A stretch of DNA of 39,886 nt from Chloroflexota bacterium. GTDB lineage: Bacteria; Chloroflexota; Anaerolineae; Anaerolineales; VGOW01. Location of the stretch: the NCBI GenBank assembly GCA_016213135.1, contig JACRBQ010000131.1:1-39886 (forward strand), read 5' to 3'. Shown here piece after piece: positions 25,267 to 34,660 of this stretch. The notes under the pieces are model-generated. The model was not told where the DNA came from. It saw nothing but the letters and a program-made list of their open reading frames with translations, and searched no databases. Position numbers and translations under genes: made by a program. How positions within the stretch are numbered: position 1 is the first letter of the stretch; every line of letters begins with the position of its first letter.

Positions 25267-26202
25267 CTAGAGCGCCTCAAATGCGCCAAGCTTTTTGGCG
25301 ATAATCAAATAAACTGCCATGATGACCATGGGCACGGCGGTGAGCGCGGCGGCCATCGGCACGTTGCCGGCCGTGCCCTGGTGCGAGAGCACGGCCTGCC
25401 CGAGAAAATAGCTGGAGTTGCCGATGGTGCCGGGAATGATGAAGTCGCCCAGCGTGAGCGAAAAGGTGAAAATGGAGCCGGCCACCACGCCGGGAAAGGC
25501 CAGCGGCAGAATGACCTTGCGGAAGGTCTCGGCCGGCCGCGCGCCGAGATCGCCCGAGGCGTCGATCAACGATTGTGGCACGCGCTCCAATGCGGCCTGG
25601 ATCGGCAGGATCATGTAAGGCAGCCAGACGTACACGAATACCAGCCACATGCCCAGCATGGACACGGACAGCGATGGCCCGCCAATGACGGGCAACTGCA
25701 AAATCCGGTCGAGCGCCCAGTCGAGGCGCAATTGGGAAATGAACCAACTGACGATGCCCTCTTTGGCGAGGATCAATTTCCACGCATACACGCGGACAAG
25801 GTAGCTCGACCACAGCGGCAGCAGAACCGCCAGATACAGCGCGGCCTTGGCTCGGCCCTCGGCATGGCGAGCCATGTAATACGCCACCGGAAACGCCACC
25901 AGCGCGCAGGCCAGGGTAACAGCCGCGGCCATGCCGGAGGTGCGGATCATGATGTCGATATTGGCCGCGGTGAATAATTGAGAATAGGTGTAGAGGGTGA
26001 AACGCCGCACGACCTGTCCGGTGAAATCGTCGAGGCGGAAGAAACTCTGCAACAGCAAAGCGAACAGCGAGCCGACGTACACCACGCCCAGCCACAACAG
26101 CGGCGCGGCCAGCATGGCCGCCAGCGTCAACCCCGGACGGAGGTAGAAGAAGGTTGAGAGCCTGTGCCAGAGGCTTTTGCGAGTCGGTGAGGAGGTCGCC
26201 AT
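25267..26202 (-). CDS. ydcU: Polyamine-type ABC transporter permease, YdcU/PotB-like
   Basis: 311 residues, six membrane helices plus a long N-terminal loop. The EAA loop is [25 protein letters not shown]. Partner of YdcV. The ATG at 26202 follows directly after a heptad array that fills the gap to the ATPase gene. Confidence 0.88.
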   Translation of the reverse strand: MATSSPTRKSLWHRLSTFFYLRPGLTLAAMLAAPLLWLGVVYVGSLFALLLQSFFRLDDFTGQVVRRFTLYTYSQLFTAANIDIMIRTSGMAAAVTLACALVAFPVAYYMARHAEGRAKAALYLAVLLPLWSSYLVRVYAWKLILAKEGIVSWFISQLRLDWALDRILQLPVIGGPSLSVSMLGMWLVFVYVWLPYMILPIQAALERVPQSLIDASGDLGARPAETFRKVILPLAFPGVVAGSIFTFSLTLGDFIIPGTIGNSSYFLGQAVLSHQGTAGNVPMAAALTAVPMVIMAVYLIIAKKLGAFEAL

Positions 26203-26279
26203 TTTATAGAGGTTGGAGATTAGAGGTCAGAGGTTGGAAGTTCGAAATTGGCGTCCAATCTCTAACCTCTAATTGCCAA
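26203..26279 (-). repeat. Heptad repeat array 6, between ydcT and ydcU
   Basis: Read on the minus strand, eleven 7-bp units run in phase from 26279 to 26203 (TTGGCAA, TTAGAGG, TTAGAGA, TTGGACG, CCAATTT, then CCAACCT, CTGACCT, CTAATCT types). The ydcT stop TAG is inside unit 2. The ydcU ATG is the first base after the last unit. The halves are inverted and can pair. Confidence 0.9.
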
Positions 26280-27315
26280 CCGGCCTCACATGCGCCTTCT
26301 GCCACACCAGCCGCACAGCGCGCCCGCGCGCCGCCAGCACGTCCATGGACGTGGTGCGTAGGTTCTGCTCGACCACAGTCAAATCACTGCCGCCGCTCAG
26401 TTCGACCAGATAGCGGGTATGCATGCCCAGATAGATCACATCCCGGATGCGGCCTTCGACCGAGTATTCGTCGCCGGAGACCGGCTGGCCGAGATCGCGG
26501 AGTTGAATCTTTTCCGGGCGAATTGAAAACGTCTGCGCCGAGCCGGTGATGGCCTGGGCGATTTCGCCGCGGATCAGGTTGGAGACGCCGACGAACCCGG
26601 CCACGAAGGCCGTCGCCGGGTGTTCGTAAACTTCCGCCGGCGAGCCGATCTGCTCGATCTTGCCAAGGTTGAACACGGCCAGCCGGTCACTCATGGTCAA
26701 TGCTTCTTCTTGATCGTGCGTCACAAAAACAAAAGTAATGCGGACTTGCCGTTGAATGGCTTTTAATTCAATCTGCATTTGCTGGCGCAGCTTGAGGTCG
26801 AGCGCGCCGAGCGGCTCGTCGAGCAGGAGCACGCGGGGGTGGTTGATGAGGGCCCGGGCCAGCGCCACGCGCTGGCGCTGGCCTCCCGAAAGCTGGGAGG
26901 GTCTGCGGCCGGCCAGGCCGGGTAGGCGCACCAATTCGAGCATTTCGCCAAGGCGCTTGTCGCGCTCCGGCTTCGGCACTTTCTTAATCATCAGCCCATA
27001 AGCCACGTTTTCGCCCACCGTCATGTGAGGAAAGAGGGCGTAATCTTGAAACACGGTGTTGACATCGCGCTCGTAGGGGGGGAGGTTAGCCACTTCCTCA
27101 CCGTGCAGTTGTATGCTTCCGGCGGTGGGCTGTTCGAAACCGGCGACCAGCCGCAGGCAGGTCGTTTTGCCGGAACCGGATGGGCCGAGCAGAGAAAAAA
27201 ATTCGCCGTCATTGATGTCGAGGCTGACGCCGTCTACGGCTTTGACTTCGCCGAAGTGGCGGCTCACGTTGACAAAACTGACGGCGGGGGCGGGACTGGA
27301 TGATGAATGAGTCAC
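26269..27315 (-). CDS. ydcT: Polyamine-type ABC transporter ATPase, YdcT/PotA-like
   Basis: 348 residues from GTG 27315. An ATG at 27399 would add a segment of repeat DNA. Walker [10 protein letters not shown] is at 44-52, then [19 protein letters not shown] and the VTHDQEEA switch. The C-terminal TOBE domain has SIRPEKIQL. It powers YdcU/YdcV. The start is uncertain. It is separated from ydcS by a 10-bp-stem hairpin. Confidence 0.9.
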   Translation of the reverse strand: MTHSSSSPAPAVSFVNVSRHFGEVKAVDGVSLDINDGEFFSLLGPSGSGKTTCLRLVAGFEQPTAGSIQLHGEEVANLPPYERDVNTVFQDYALFPHMTVGENVAYGLMIKKVPKPERDKRLGEMLELVRLPGLAGRRPSQLSGGQRQRVALARALINHPRVLLLDEPLGALDLKLRQQMQIELKAIQRQVRITFVFVTHDQEEALTMSDRLAVFNLGKIEQIGSPAEVYEHPATAFVAGFVGVSNLIRGEIAQAITGSAQTFSIRPEKIQLRDLGQPVSGDEYSVEGRIRDVIYLGMHTRYLVELSGGSDLTVVEQNLRTTSMDVLAARGRAVRLVWQKAHVRPVGN

Positions 27316-27317
27316 AA

Positions 27318-27426
27318 TGGCTGAGGGGCTGTGGCTGATGGCCGCTTCGCGCGGCTTGCGGCAGAGAGCCGGTGGCGCAAAGCTGCCGCCACCGGCCATC
27401 TGCTATTTACCGTTTGCTGTTAGCGT
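27318..27426 (-). repeat. Heptad repeats and hairpin between ydcS and ydcT
   Basis: On the minus strand the ydcS stop TAA closes the unit ACGCTAA, followed by CAGCAAA, CGGTAAA and TAGCAGA (27426-27399). A perfect 10-bp stem (27368-27377 with 27387-27396) comes next, then CAGCCAC/CAGCCCC-type heptads (27345-27318) up to the ydcT start. The hairpin could hold back expression of the ATPase relative to the binding protein. That is inferred. Confidence 0.75.
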
Positions 27427-28610
27427 CCGCCGATCACCGCAATGTAATTCGTCACCCATTCGTGATAGGGCACGCATTCCATGCGGCCATCGCCGCAGTC
27501 GGTGGTGGGCGTCTTCCAGAAGGAAATCTTGTCGAAACTGCCCAGGCCGTTGGTGTCACAACCGGCGTCGGTGAGCAGTTCGTTGCCCGTGCAGGCATCC
27601 AGCACCGCCGGCACCGAGCCAAACCAGGCGGCCAGATCACCCTGCAATTTCGGATTGAGCGACCACTCCATCCACTTGTAGGCGCAGTTGGGGTGCTTCG
27701 AGTCGATGGCCATCATCGTGGTATCGGCCCAGCCGGTGGCGCCTTCCGACGGAACCACGCTGGCAACCGGCACGCCGCTGAATTGCAGGAAGTTCACCTG
27801 GAACGGCCACGAGCTCGAGGCGGCCACGCCTTCGTTGGTGAAGTCGTCCATTTGGATGAAGGCGTCGTGCCAGTAGCGGCCGACGAGCGCCCGTTGCTGG
27901 CGCAGAAGATCAAGCGAGGCATTGAACTGATCGCGAGTCAATGCATACGGGTCTTTGATGCCCAGTTCGGGGTTGTGCGCCTTGAGGTACAGTGCGGCGT
28001 CAGCCACGTAGATCGGGCCGTCGTAGGCCTGCACGCGGCCGGTGTTGGATTCGCCGTCGGGCAGAGTAGTTTCTTCGAACACCACGTTCCAGCTATCAGG
28101 CGGGGTGTTGCCGAACACGTCGGCGTTGTACATCAATACGTTGGCGCCCCACTGATACGGCGTGCCGTAGTGTTTGCCGCCTACCGTGTGCCAGGGCGCA
28201 TCCTGCAGGCGCGGGTCAACTTTGCTCCAGCTCGGGATGAGGCTGGTGTTGATTTCCTGCATCTTGCCGCCGGAGATGAGGCGGTTGCTGGCGTCGCCGG
28301 AAGCGGTGACGAGATCAAAACCGCCTTCGTTCATGAGCGCGACCATTTCATCGGACGTGGCAGCGGTCTTGACCGTCACTTTACAGCCGCTGTCTTTTTC
28401 GAACTGGGTCACCCAGTCGTAATTGGGATCTGTTTCACCGCGTTCAATGTAACCGGCCCAGGCGACGATGGACACTTCGCCTTCGCCAGTGCCGACCGAT
28501 TGCACCGGCCCGCCGGCCGGGGCCGGGGTGGCTGCGCCGCCGCAGGCGGCCAACAAGATGCTAGCCAGCGCCAGTCCCCCAAAATACTTGCTAATCAGCT
28601 TGGTGTTCAC
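27420..28610 (-). CDS. ydcS: Polyamine/putrescine-type ABC substrate-binding lipoprotein, YdcS-like
   Basis: 396 residues from GTG 28610 with AGGAG upstream. Lipobox LLAAC (Cys23). The mature part matches E. coli YdcS closely from memory: AWAGYIERGETDPNYDWVTQFEKDSGC, TAATSDEMVALM, ASGDASNRL, GTPYQWG, YDGPIYVADAALY and GWADTTMM. YdcS binds putrescine or related compounds outside the membrane and has a reported link to poly-hydroxybutyrate. It is clearly a different subfamily from the PotD at 33325. Confidence 0.9.
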   Translation of the reverse strand: MNTKLISKYFGGLALASILLAACGGAATPAPAGGPVQSVGTGEGEVSIVAWAGYIERGETDPNYDWVTQFEKDSGCKVTVKTAATSDEMVALMNEGGFDLVTASGDASNRLISGGKMQEINTSLIPSWSKVDPRLQDAPWHTVGGKHYGTPYQWGANVLMYNADVFGNTPPDSWNVVFEETTLPDGESNTGRVQAYDGPIYVADAALYLKAHNPELGIKDPYALTRDQFNASLDLLRQQRALVGRYWHDAFIQMDDFTNEGVAASSSWPFQVNFLQFSGVPVASVVPSEGATGWADTTMMAIDSKHPNCAYKWMEWSLNPKLQGDLAAWFGSVPAVLDACTGNELLTDAGCDTNGLGSFDKISFWKTPTTDCGDGRMECVPYHEWVTNYIAVIGGR

Positions 28611-28740
28611 TGCCTTCTCCTCTTGAATGGTGAATGTCGCTCGTTGAAATTGTGATCGCGCAAGAATGCGTTATGCGGAACGAATGAGGTTTATCACCTG
28701 CCCTTCGGTCAGAATTCACAGGTTGCATACGGCTAAAGTA

Positions 28741-28768
28741 AGTATAGTGATTTTAGATATGGAGTCAA
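28741..28768 (-). promoter_or_regulatory. Sigma-70-type promoter for ydcSTUV
   Basis: On the minus strand: TTGACT, 16-bp spacer, TATACT, about 130 bp before the ydcS start. It lies between the MFS gene and ydcS, so the importer can be transcribed separately from the MFS gene. Confidence 0.7.
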
Positions 28769-28808
28769 TCTGTCGTTTTTTAACAGCAGGTTTTATGAAT
28801 TGAGCGGA

Positions 28809-29996
28809 TCAATCTGCCGAATTCGTGGAATCCGTTTGTTCTCCCGGCAATCCGACAATCAATGCCAGCGGGCCGACGGCCAACAGCCACATGGCCCACT
28901 GCAGGCCGAAGGCGTCGGCCAGGCGGCCCACGGCCAGCGGCACAAACAGGCTGAAGATGTTGGCGATGGAGCCGGCCGCCACCGCCACGCCCGATTGCCC
29001 CGGCAGGGCCTGATAGCTTTTGGCGCGCAGGGTGCTATACCAGCCTGCCGTGCTGAAGCTGACCACGGCGATGAGGGGGTATTTGACCCAGACTACCGGC
29101 GCCAGCAAAAACGAGGCGTAGGCGGCCAACACCACTACGGCGCTGATCCTCAGCACGCGCAAGCCGCTCACCCGCTCCAACAATGGGACGAGCAGGGCAT
29201 CGCCCGCCAGCCCGGCCACGGTGAACAAGGCCGCCGCCCCGCTGGCTGCCGCCAGACTCGCCCCGGCCACGTCGTGGAAATACAGCCCGGTCACTTCCAG
29301 CAGTTTATCCAGCATGAAGTCCGCCATTTCGGTGAGCAGCAGCCAGCGCAGGAGCGTTGGGCTGGTGAGGGCGCGCCACAGTTTGCCCACCGGCACAGAC
29401 ACCTCCGACGCGCCGGCGTGGTTATTGAACGAAATGCGCGCCAACGCCGCGGCATACACCCCGGCCATGCCGGCCAACGCCCAGTACAGGCCGCGCCAGC
29501 CGTAGCCGAAGTAAAATGCTGCCGTGGCGACCAAGGGCGCTACGGCCACCCCAATGGCCCCCAGCAAAACCCACCGGGCCATCGTCTGTTCGGCGCGATC
29601 CGGGTTGAGGTCGATCACCGTGGCCTGGGCCAGATTCACATAGGCGCCGCTGGCCGTGCCTAGAATGCAGAAAGCCAAAAGCAGCAGGCCAAACGTTTGG
29701 CCGAGGGCGACCATGAACAGGCCGAGCACGGTGGCAACGATGCCGCCCATGACGAGCCGTTTGCGATGGCGGGTGTCGCCCAGCAAGCCGACGAGCGGCT
29801 CGCACACCACGCCCACCAGCGCGGGCGCGGTGAACAGCAGCCCGACCTGCGTGTACGTGAGGGCCAGATCGGTTTTGAAGTATGGCACGACGGCGCTGTG
29901 CAGGCCGTAGATCAGTTCGTCCAGCAGTTCCACGCCGTAGAGGGCCATGAGGAACAGCGGCAGTCGGCGTCGAAGGGTATTCAGTTTGGCAAGCAT
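28809..29996 (-). CDS. MFS transporter
   Basis: 395 residues, about 12 helices, start ATG 29996 with AGGAG 6 bp upstream. The loop between helices 2 and 3 has GLLGDTRHRKRLVMGG, the MFS signature. The fold is a two-half major facilitator. The substrate is unknown. Its place between two polyamine importers raises the idea of polyamine or amine export, which is only positional inference. Confidence 0.8.
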   Translation of the reverse strand: MLAKLNTLRRRLPLFLMALYGVELLDELIYGLHSAVVPYFKTDLALTYTQVGLLFTAPALVGVVCEPLVGLLGDTRHRKRLVMGGIVATVLGLFMVALGQTFGLLLLAFCILGTASGAYVNLAQATVIDLNPDRAEQTMARWVLLGAIGVAVAPLVATAAFYFGYGWRGLYWALAGMAGVYAAALARISFNNHAGASEVSVPVGKLWRALTSPTLLRWLLLTEMADFMLDKLLEVTGLYFHDVAGASLAAASGAAALFTVAGLAGDALLVPLLERVSGLRVLRISAVVVLAAYASFLLAPVVWVKYPLIAVVSFSTAGWYSTLRAKSYQALPGQSGVAVAAGSIANIFSLFVPLAVGRLADAFGLQWAMWLLAVGPLALIVGLPGEQTDSTNSAD

Positions 29997-30016
29997 TGAG
30001 AACTCCTGTGTGTCTA

Positions 30017-30058
30017 GCTATCAGCGGTCGGCGGTCAGCTAACAGCCAACAACAGGAG
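30017..30058 (-). repeat. Heptad repeat array 9, in the MFS gene leader
   Basis: Six in-phase units on the plus strand: AGCTATC, AGCGGTC, GGCGGTC, AGCTAAC, AGCCAAC, AACAGGA. It lies directly upstream of the MFS ribosome site. Confidence 0.75.
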
Positions 30059-30082
30059 GAGCGCGGGAGGCAGGCGTCAAGG

Positions 30083-30109
30083 CCTCAAAGGTCTTGAAGA
30101 CCTTTGAGG
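30083..30109. repeat. 11-bp-stem hairpin between divergent genes
   Basis: CCTCAAAGGTC and its exact complement around a 5-nt loop. The 315-bp gap between the MFS start and potA holds the heptad array, this hairpin and the potA promoter. No gene was seen in it. Confidence 0.7.
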
Positions 30110-30231
30110 TCTGAAGGGCGAGTTAACGGGGAGGGTGGAAGGCGCAAGTTGACATGGCTGAGAGTTTAATGAGGTTGCCGGGTTGAGTCAAGAAAGTAAT
30201 TGCGCTCCAATCCGCTCCGCCGGAATCCCGG

Positions 30232-30260
30232 TTGCCAAACTACCCGCACTTCTGTACAAT
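30232..30260 (+). promoter_or_regulatory. Sigma-70-type promoter for potABCD
   Basis: TTGCCA, 17-bp spacer, TACAAT. The transcript would start near 30267, which excludes the upstream TTG (30183) as potA start and supports GTG 30312. Confidence 0.65.
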
Positions 30261-30311
30261 CGCCCCACGGCGATACCGCCAGTGCGCCCCTCTCGACCGG
30301 GAGACTCTCTT

Positions 30312-31424
30312 GTGACAGAATTTGCAGTGGAACTCCGCAACGTTTCCAAACGTTTCCCCGGCCCGTCGGGCGAAATCGTCAACGCCGTCCGCAATGTTAC
30401 GATGCAAATCCGGGACGGCGAGTTTTTTTCCATGCTCGGCCCCTCCGGCTGCGGCAAGACCACCTCGCTCCGAATGATTGCCGGGTTTGAGCTGCCCACT
30501 GAGGGCGAGGTGTACATCCACGGCAAAGCTCTGGGGCAAACCCCGCCTTTTCAGCGCCCGGTAAACACCGTCTTTCAAAATTACGCGCTCTTCCCGCACA
30601 TGACCATTGGCGAAAACGTGGCCTTTGGGCTGGAGATGAAGCGCGTGCCCAAAACTGAGATTGAGGGCCGGGTCAAGCAGACGCTGGAAATGGTGCGCCT
30701 GCCCGGCTACGAAAAGCGGCGCCCCCGGCAAATGTCCGGCGGGCAGCAGCAGCGCGTGGCCCTGGCCCGGGCCCTCGTCAACCACCCCGAAGTGCTGCTG
30801 CTGGACGAGCCGCTGGGCGCGCTCGACCTCAAGCTCCGCAAAGAGATGCAATTGGAACTCAAGAAGCTCCAGCGCGAAGTGGGCATCACCTTCGTCTACG
30901 TCACCCACGATCAGGAAGAAGCCCTCACCATGAGCGACCGCATCGCCGTGATGTCGGGCGGGGTGGCGCTGCAAATCGGCAACAGCACCGACATTTACGA
31001 GCGGCCCAACTGCAAATTCGTGGCCGACTTCATCGGCGAAACCAACTTCCTCAACGGCAAAGTGAAAGAGCAGCGCGGCTCGCTGGCAGAGGTGGACCTG
31101 CCCGGCGGCCTGAGCGTGCAGGCCCAGTCCGAGGGAACCCTCACCCCCGGACAGGCGGTGAGCGTGGCCATCCGCCCCGAAAAAATGCGCCTGCTCCCTG
31201 CCGGGGCGCGGCCCGCTTCCGGCGAGGCCAACCGGTATGCAGGCCGGGTGGAGAGCCTGGTTTACATTGGCACCGACACGCAATACGGCGTGCGGTTGGC
31301 GGGGGAACAATCGGTGCGCGTGCGCCAGCAAAACAACGCGCCCGGCTCGCGCCCGCTGGTCGCCGAAGGCGAGGCCGCCACACTGCACTTCCCGCCGGAA
31401 GCGGCGAGGGTGTTGACGGAATGA
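30312..31424 (+). CDS. potA: Spermidine/putrescine ABC transporter ATPase PotA
   Basis: 370 residues from GTG 30312, chosen because the promoter at 30232-30260 lies inside the longer frame. Walker A GPSGCGKT (43-50), MSGGQ signature (141-145), Walker B LLLDEP (162-167), switch VTHDQEEA, and a C-terminal TOBE-like domain with IRPEKMRL. It energises PotBC. The stop TGA (31422-31424) touches the next heptad array. Confidence 0.93.
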   Translation: MTEFAVELRNVSKRFPGPSGEIVNAVRNVTMQIRDGEFFSMLGPSGCGKTTSLRMIAGFELPTEGEVYIHGKALGQTPPFQRPVNTVFQNYALFPHMTIGENVAFGLEMKRVPKTEIEGRVKQTLEMVRLPGYEKRRPRQMSGGQQQRVALARALVNHPEVLLLDEPLGALDLKLRKEMQLELKKLQREVGITFVYVTHDQEEALTMSDRIAVMSGGVALQIGNSTDIYERPNCKFVADFIGETNFLNGKVKEQRGSLAEVDLPGGLSVQAQSEGTLTPGQAVSVAIRPEKMRLLPAGARPASGEANRYAGRVESLVYIGTDTQYGVRLAGEQSVRVRQQNNAPGSRPLVAEGEAATLHFPPEAARVLTE

Positions 31425-31481
31425 TGAACGGCTGATTCATCGCGCGAAGCGATCATTCATCATTCATCGTTTATTTCTATG
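31424..31481 (+). repeat. Heptad repeat array 8, between potA and potB
   Basis: Units ATGAACG, GCTGATT, CATCGCG, CGAAGCG, ATCATTC (twice), ATCGTTT, ATTTCTA. It starts in the potA stop and ends in the potB ATG (31479). ATGA-type units on the left answer TCAT-type units on the right. Confidence 0.8.
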
Positions 31482-32408
31482 CTGCAAAAATTCCGCGAGA
31501 ATAGATCCCTGCAAGGCACGCTGCTCATCTCCCCCACGCTGCTGTGGATGATCGCGCTGTTGATCATTCCACTCATCCTCACCGTCATCGTGAGCTTTGG
31601 CCGCCGCGACGCCGATGGCAACGTGATTTACACCTTCACTTTCGACAACTACCTGCGCCTGGCCGGGTACAACACCACCACCCCCTGCGGCGACACGCCG
31701 CCGCCGTGCTTCGATTCGCTCTACATGCAAATCCTGTGGCGGTCGCTCACGCTGGCGCTCCAAACCACGGTGCTGGTCATTCTGCTGGCGTACCCGCTGG
31801 CCTATTTCGTGGCCCGCTCCCCGGCCAGGCGGCGCAACTCGCTCATCTTCCTCATCCTCGTCCCGCTGTGGACCAACTTCGTTATCCGCGTCTATGCGTG
31901 GATCATGATCCTGCGCACCCAGGGCGTGCTCAATGGCGTGCTGGGCTGGGTGCTGGGCCTGCTGCACGTCCCCTTTGCGCCGCTGGAAATGCTCTATACC
32001 CCGGGCGCGGTGCTGGTGGGCATGGTGTACGAATTCCTGCCGTTCATGATCCTGCCCATTTACACCTCGCTCGAAAAGATCGAGCCTTCTCTTTATGAGG
32101 CCGCCGCCGATCTGGGGGCCAACGCCCGCCGCACGTTCATGCGCGTCACTCTGCCGCTCTCCATGCCCGGCGTGGTGGCCGGCACCATCCTCGTCTTCAT
32201 CCCGGTGATGGGCACGTTCATCGTGTCGGATATTCTCGGCGGGCGGCAGGTGATTCTGGTGGGCAACCTCATCCAGCGGCAATTCCTCGACGCCCGCGAC
32301 CCGGCCTTTGGCTCGGCCTCGTCCATCATCCTCATGGTGCTCACCCTCATCGTCACCATCTTCTACACCCGCAAGTTCGGCTTTGGCGAGGAGATTGCCG
32401 TCGTATGA
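31479..32408 (+). CDS. potB: Spermidine/putrescine ABC transporter permease PotB
   Basis: 309 residues, six helices, EAA loop [26 protein letters not shown] periplasmic insertion with a Cys pair ([12 protein letters not shown]) lies after the first helix. Pairs with PotC, and overlaps it by 4 bp (ATGA). Confidence 0.92.
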   Translation: MLQKFRENRSLQGTLLISPTLLWMIALLIIPLILTVIVSFGRRDADGNVIYTFTFDNYLRLAGYNTTTPCGDTPPPCFDSLYMQILWRSLTLALQTTVLVILLAYPLAYFVARSPARRRNSLIFLILVPLWTNFVIRVYAWIMILRTQGVLNGVLGWVLGLLHVPFAPLEMLYTPGAVLVGMVYEFLPFMILPIYTSLEKIEPSLYEAAADLGANARRTFMRVTLPLSMPGVVAGTILVFIPVMGTFIVSDILGGRQVILVGNLIQRQFLDARDPAFGSASSIILMVLTLIVTIFYTRKFGFGEEIAVV

Positions 32409-33244
32409 GCAACCGCCGCTCGCCGGGGCTGGTGCTGGCGACCCTGCTCGTTTACGGCTTCCTCTATGCGCCCATTGCGGTGCTGATGATCTACGCCTTC
32501 AACTCGTCGCGCACCAACGTGGTGTTCGAGGGCATTGTCAATCAGGGGCCGTGCGGGCCGTTCTACTGGTTCTGTGTGCTGTTCAAAAACCGCGAAGTGC
32601 TCAACGCCGCCAAGAACACGCTCACCATCGCCTTCACCTCAACCGTGGTGTCCAGTATCATCGGCACTATGGCTGCGCTGGCTTTGCAGCGATACCGATT
32701 CCCCGCCAAAACCTTCTCCGAAGCCGCCCTCTACATCCCCATTGTCATCCCCGAGATCGTCATGGGCATCGGCATTTTGGTGCTGTTCAGCACCACGTTT
32801 ACGTGGCTCAACGGTTTACTCGACCTCACCGGCGACCGGCGGTTTTCGCTCGGCCTGGGCACGGTCATCCTGTCGCACATCGCCTTCAGCATCCCTTTTG
32901 TGACGCTGGTGGTGCGCGCCCGTCTGCACGGCTTCGATAAATCGGTGGAAGAGGCGGCCATGGATCTGGGGGCCAACGAGGTGACGACCTTCTGGCGCGT
33001 CACCCTGCCCATCATTGCACCGGGGGTACTCTCCGGGGCGCTGCTGGCTTTCACCCTGTCGCTCGACGATTTCATCATCACTTTCTTCACCAGCGGCCCC
33101 GGCTCCACCACCCTGCCCATTTACGTTTACGGCCTCTTGCGCCGCATCATCACCCCCGAAGTGAACGCCCTTTCCACCGTGTGGATTTGCACCGTGTTGA
33201 TCGTGGTGTTCATGTCGCAACGGCTGGAAAGCCGAGAGATGTGA
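32405..33244 (+). CDS. potC: Spermidine/putrescine ABC transporter permease PotC
   Basis: 279 residues, six helices, EAA loop [28 protein letters not shown] and the PotC-typical [26 protein letters not shown]. An insertion with a Cys pair ([10 protein letters not shown]) follows helix 1, matching a similar pair in PotB. The stop TGA is the first codon of the next heptad array. Confidence 0.93.
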   Translation: MSNRRSPGLVLATLLVYGFLYAPIAVLMIYAFNSSRTNVVFEGIVNQGPCGPFYWFCVLFKNREVLNAAKNTLTIAFTSTVVSSIIGTMAALALQRYRFPAKTFSEAALYIPIVIPEIVMGIGILVLFSTTFTWLNGLLDLTGDRRFSLGLGTVILSHIAFSIPFVTLVVRARLHGFDKSVEEAAMDLGANEVTTFWRVTLPIIAPGVLSGALLAFTLSLDDFIITFFTSGPGSTTLPIYVYGLLRRIITPEVNALSTVWICTVLIVVFMSQRLESREM

Positions 33245-33297
33245 TGCGTAATGCGTGACGCGTGACGCGCACTCCGTTTCACGGGTCATATTTTGCG
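33242..33297 (+). repeat. Heptad repeat array 7, between potC and potD
   Basis: In-phase units TGATGCG, TAATGCG, TGACGCG (twice), CACTCCG, TTTCACG, GGTCATA, TTTTGCG. The first unit begins with the potC stop TGA (33242-33244). Confidence 0.85.
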
Positions 33298-33324
33298 GAT
33301 CACCAGTTTAGTTAGGAGCCACTC

Positions 33325-34464
33325 ATGTTCAAATCTACCCTCTGGAAAACCCTCCTGGCCTTGTCGGCCCTGGGCCTGGTGTTGGCCGCGTGCGGCGGCG
33401 GCCCTACCCCGGCGCCCGTGGTCAAAACGGCCCCTTCGGGCTTTGTGTGCCCCGAGCCGCAGTCAAAGTCGGAGGTCACGTCGAAGGAACTCAATCTTTT
33501 CGTTTGGACCGAGTACGTCCCCCAGGACATCCTCGACTGCTTTGAGCTGCAATACGGCATCAAAGTGAACCGCGACGAATACTCGGCCAACGAGGAAATG
33601 TACGCCAAATTGTCCGCCGGCGGCGCCACCTACGATCTGGTGCAGCCCACCGATTTCATCGTCAGCCTGATGATCCGCCAGGGCTTGCTGCAAAAGCTGG
33701 ATAAAAGCAAACTCACGATCATGGGCAACTTCGATCCGAACTACCTCAACTTCTCGTTTGACCCCGGCAACGAATACACCCTGCCGTATCAGGCCGGCAC
33801 CGACGCCATCGTGGTGAACGCCGATAAAGTGAAAGTCTTGCCGAAATCGTGGGCCGATCTGTGGAATTCCGATTACGCCGGACGGCTGGTCATGCTGGAC
33901 GACTCCCGCGCCGTGATTGGCATAACCCTGCTCACGCTGGGCTATGACGTGAACACCAAAGACCCCGCGCAGCTCGACGAGGCCAAAGCCAAGCTGGCCC
34001 AACTGGTTCCCAACGTCAAACTGTTCGACAGCGACAGCCCCAAATCCGCCCTCATTGCCGGAGATGTAAACCTGGGCATGACGTGGACCGGCGAAGCGTT
34101 CTTGGCGCAACAGGAAGACGCGGCCATTCAATACATCTATCCCACGGAAGGCGCGATCCTCTGGCAAGACAATTACGCCATCCCGGCCGACGCGCCGCAC
34201 CTCGACGCCGCTTACGCCTGGCTCAACTATTCCATGCAGGGCGATTTGTTCTGGCTGATGTTGCGCGACTTCCCCTACACCAACCCCAATCAGGCCGCGC
34301 TCGATTACGCCAAAGCGAATCAGGCCGACATTTACAACGCCTACTTCAATTCGCCCATTACCAATACGCCGCCGGGCGAGATCAAGAAGGGCCACCGCAT
34401 CGATGACGTGGGCGATGCCCTGCCGCTCTACGACAAGATTTGGACGGAAGTGAAAGGTCAGTAG
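33325..34464 (+). CDS. potD: Spermidine/putrescine-binding lipoprotein PotD
   Basis: 379 residues, start ATG 33325 with TTAGGAG upstream. Lipobox LVLAAC (Cys23). The core follows E. coli PotD closely: FVWTEYVPQ, YSANEEMYAKL, AYDLV-like TYDLVQPTDF, VNLGMTWTGEAF, YPTEGAILWQDNYAIPADA. The ligand-site Trp, Tyr and acidic residues of PotD appear to be kept, so polyamine binding is well supported. The stop TAG (34462-34464) is part of a hairpin repeat. Confidence 0.93.
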   Translation: MFKSTLWKTLLALSALGLVLAACGGGPTPAPVVKTAPSGFVCPEPQSKSEVTSKELNLFVWTEYVPQDILDCFELQYGIKVNRDEYSANEEMYAKLSAGGATYDLVQPTDFIVSLMIRQGLLQKLDKSKLTIMGNFDPNYLNFSFDPGNEYTLPYQAGTDAIVVNADKVKVLPKSWADLWNSDYAGRLVMLDDSRAVIGITLLTLGYDVNTKDPAQLDEAKAKLAQLVPNVKLFDSDSPKSALIAGDVNLGMTWTGEAFLAQQEDAAIQYIYPTEGAILWQDNYAIPADAPHLDAAYAWLNYSMQGDLFWLMLRDFPYTNPNQAALDYAKANQADIYNAYFNSPITNTPPGEIKKGHRIDDVGDALPLYDKIWTEVKGQ

Positions 34465-34494
34465 AGACGTTCGCGAAGCGTGCAACGTCTCTAC
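34461..34494 (+). repeat. 11-bp-stem hairpin repeat at the potD stop (copy 2 of the 26-bp motif)
   Basis: GTAGAGACGTT pairs perfectly with AACGTCTCTAC. It shares 26 bp (34464-34489) with 7465-7490, one mismatch. It supplies the TAG stop of potD. Confidence 0.75.
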
Positions 34495-34525
34495 CGCCGC
34501 ATGCCACGTCTCTAACGCAGCACAC

Positions 34526-34572
34526 GCCGCCGGATGTGCCCCATCGGGGGAAACGTCCGGCGGCTTGCTTTT
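34526..34572 (+). terminator. Intrinsic terminator of potABCD
   Basis: A 12-bp stem with one mismatch (34526-34537 with 34553-34564), then TTGCTTTT. It is the clearest Rho-independent terminator in the window. Confidence 0.75.
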
Positions 34573-34588
34573 GGGCCGCCGCCCCGTT

Positions 34589-34616
34589 TTGACTCTATCC
34601 CGGCGGGATATATAAT
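34589..34616 (+). promoter_or_regulatory. Sigma-70-type promoter of the C39-like/LysM gene
   Basis: TTGACT, 16-bp spacer, TATAAT. It lies 45 bp before the start codon, just after the pot terminator. Confidence 0.75.
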
Positions 34617-34660
34617 CATCCGCCAACCGCCCACGCGTCACCCTGCACAGGAGACTCGCC

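Noticed and set aside
30183..30311. Longer potA start at TTG 30183
   Set aside because: A promoter lies inside this stretch and the added residues match no PotA N-terminus.
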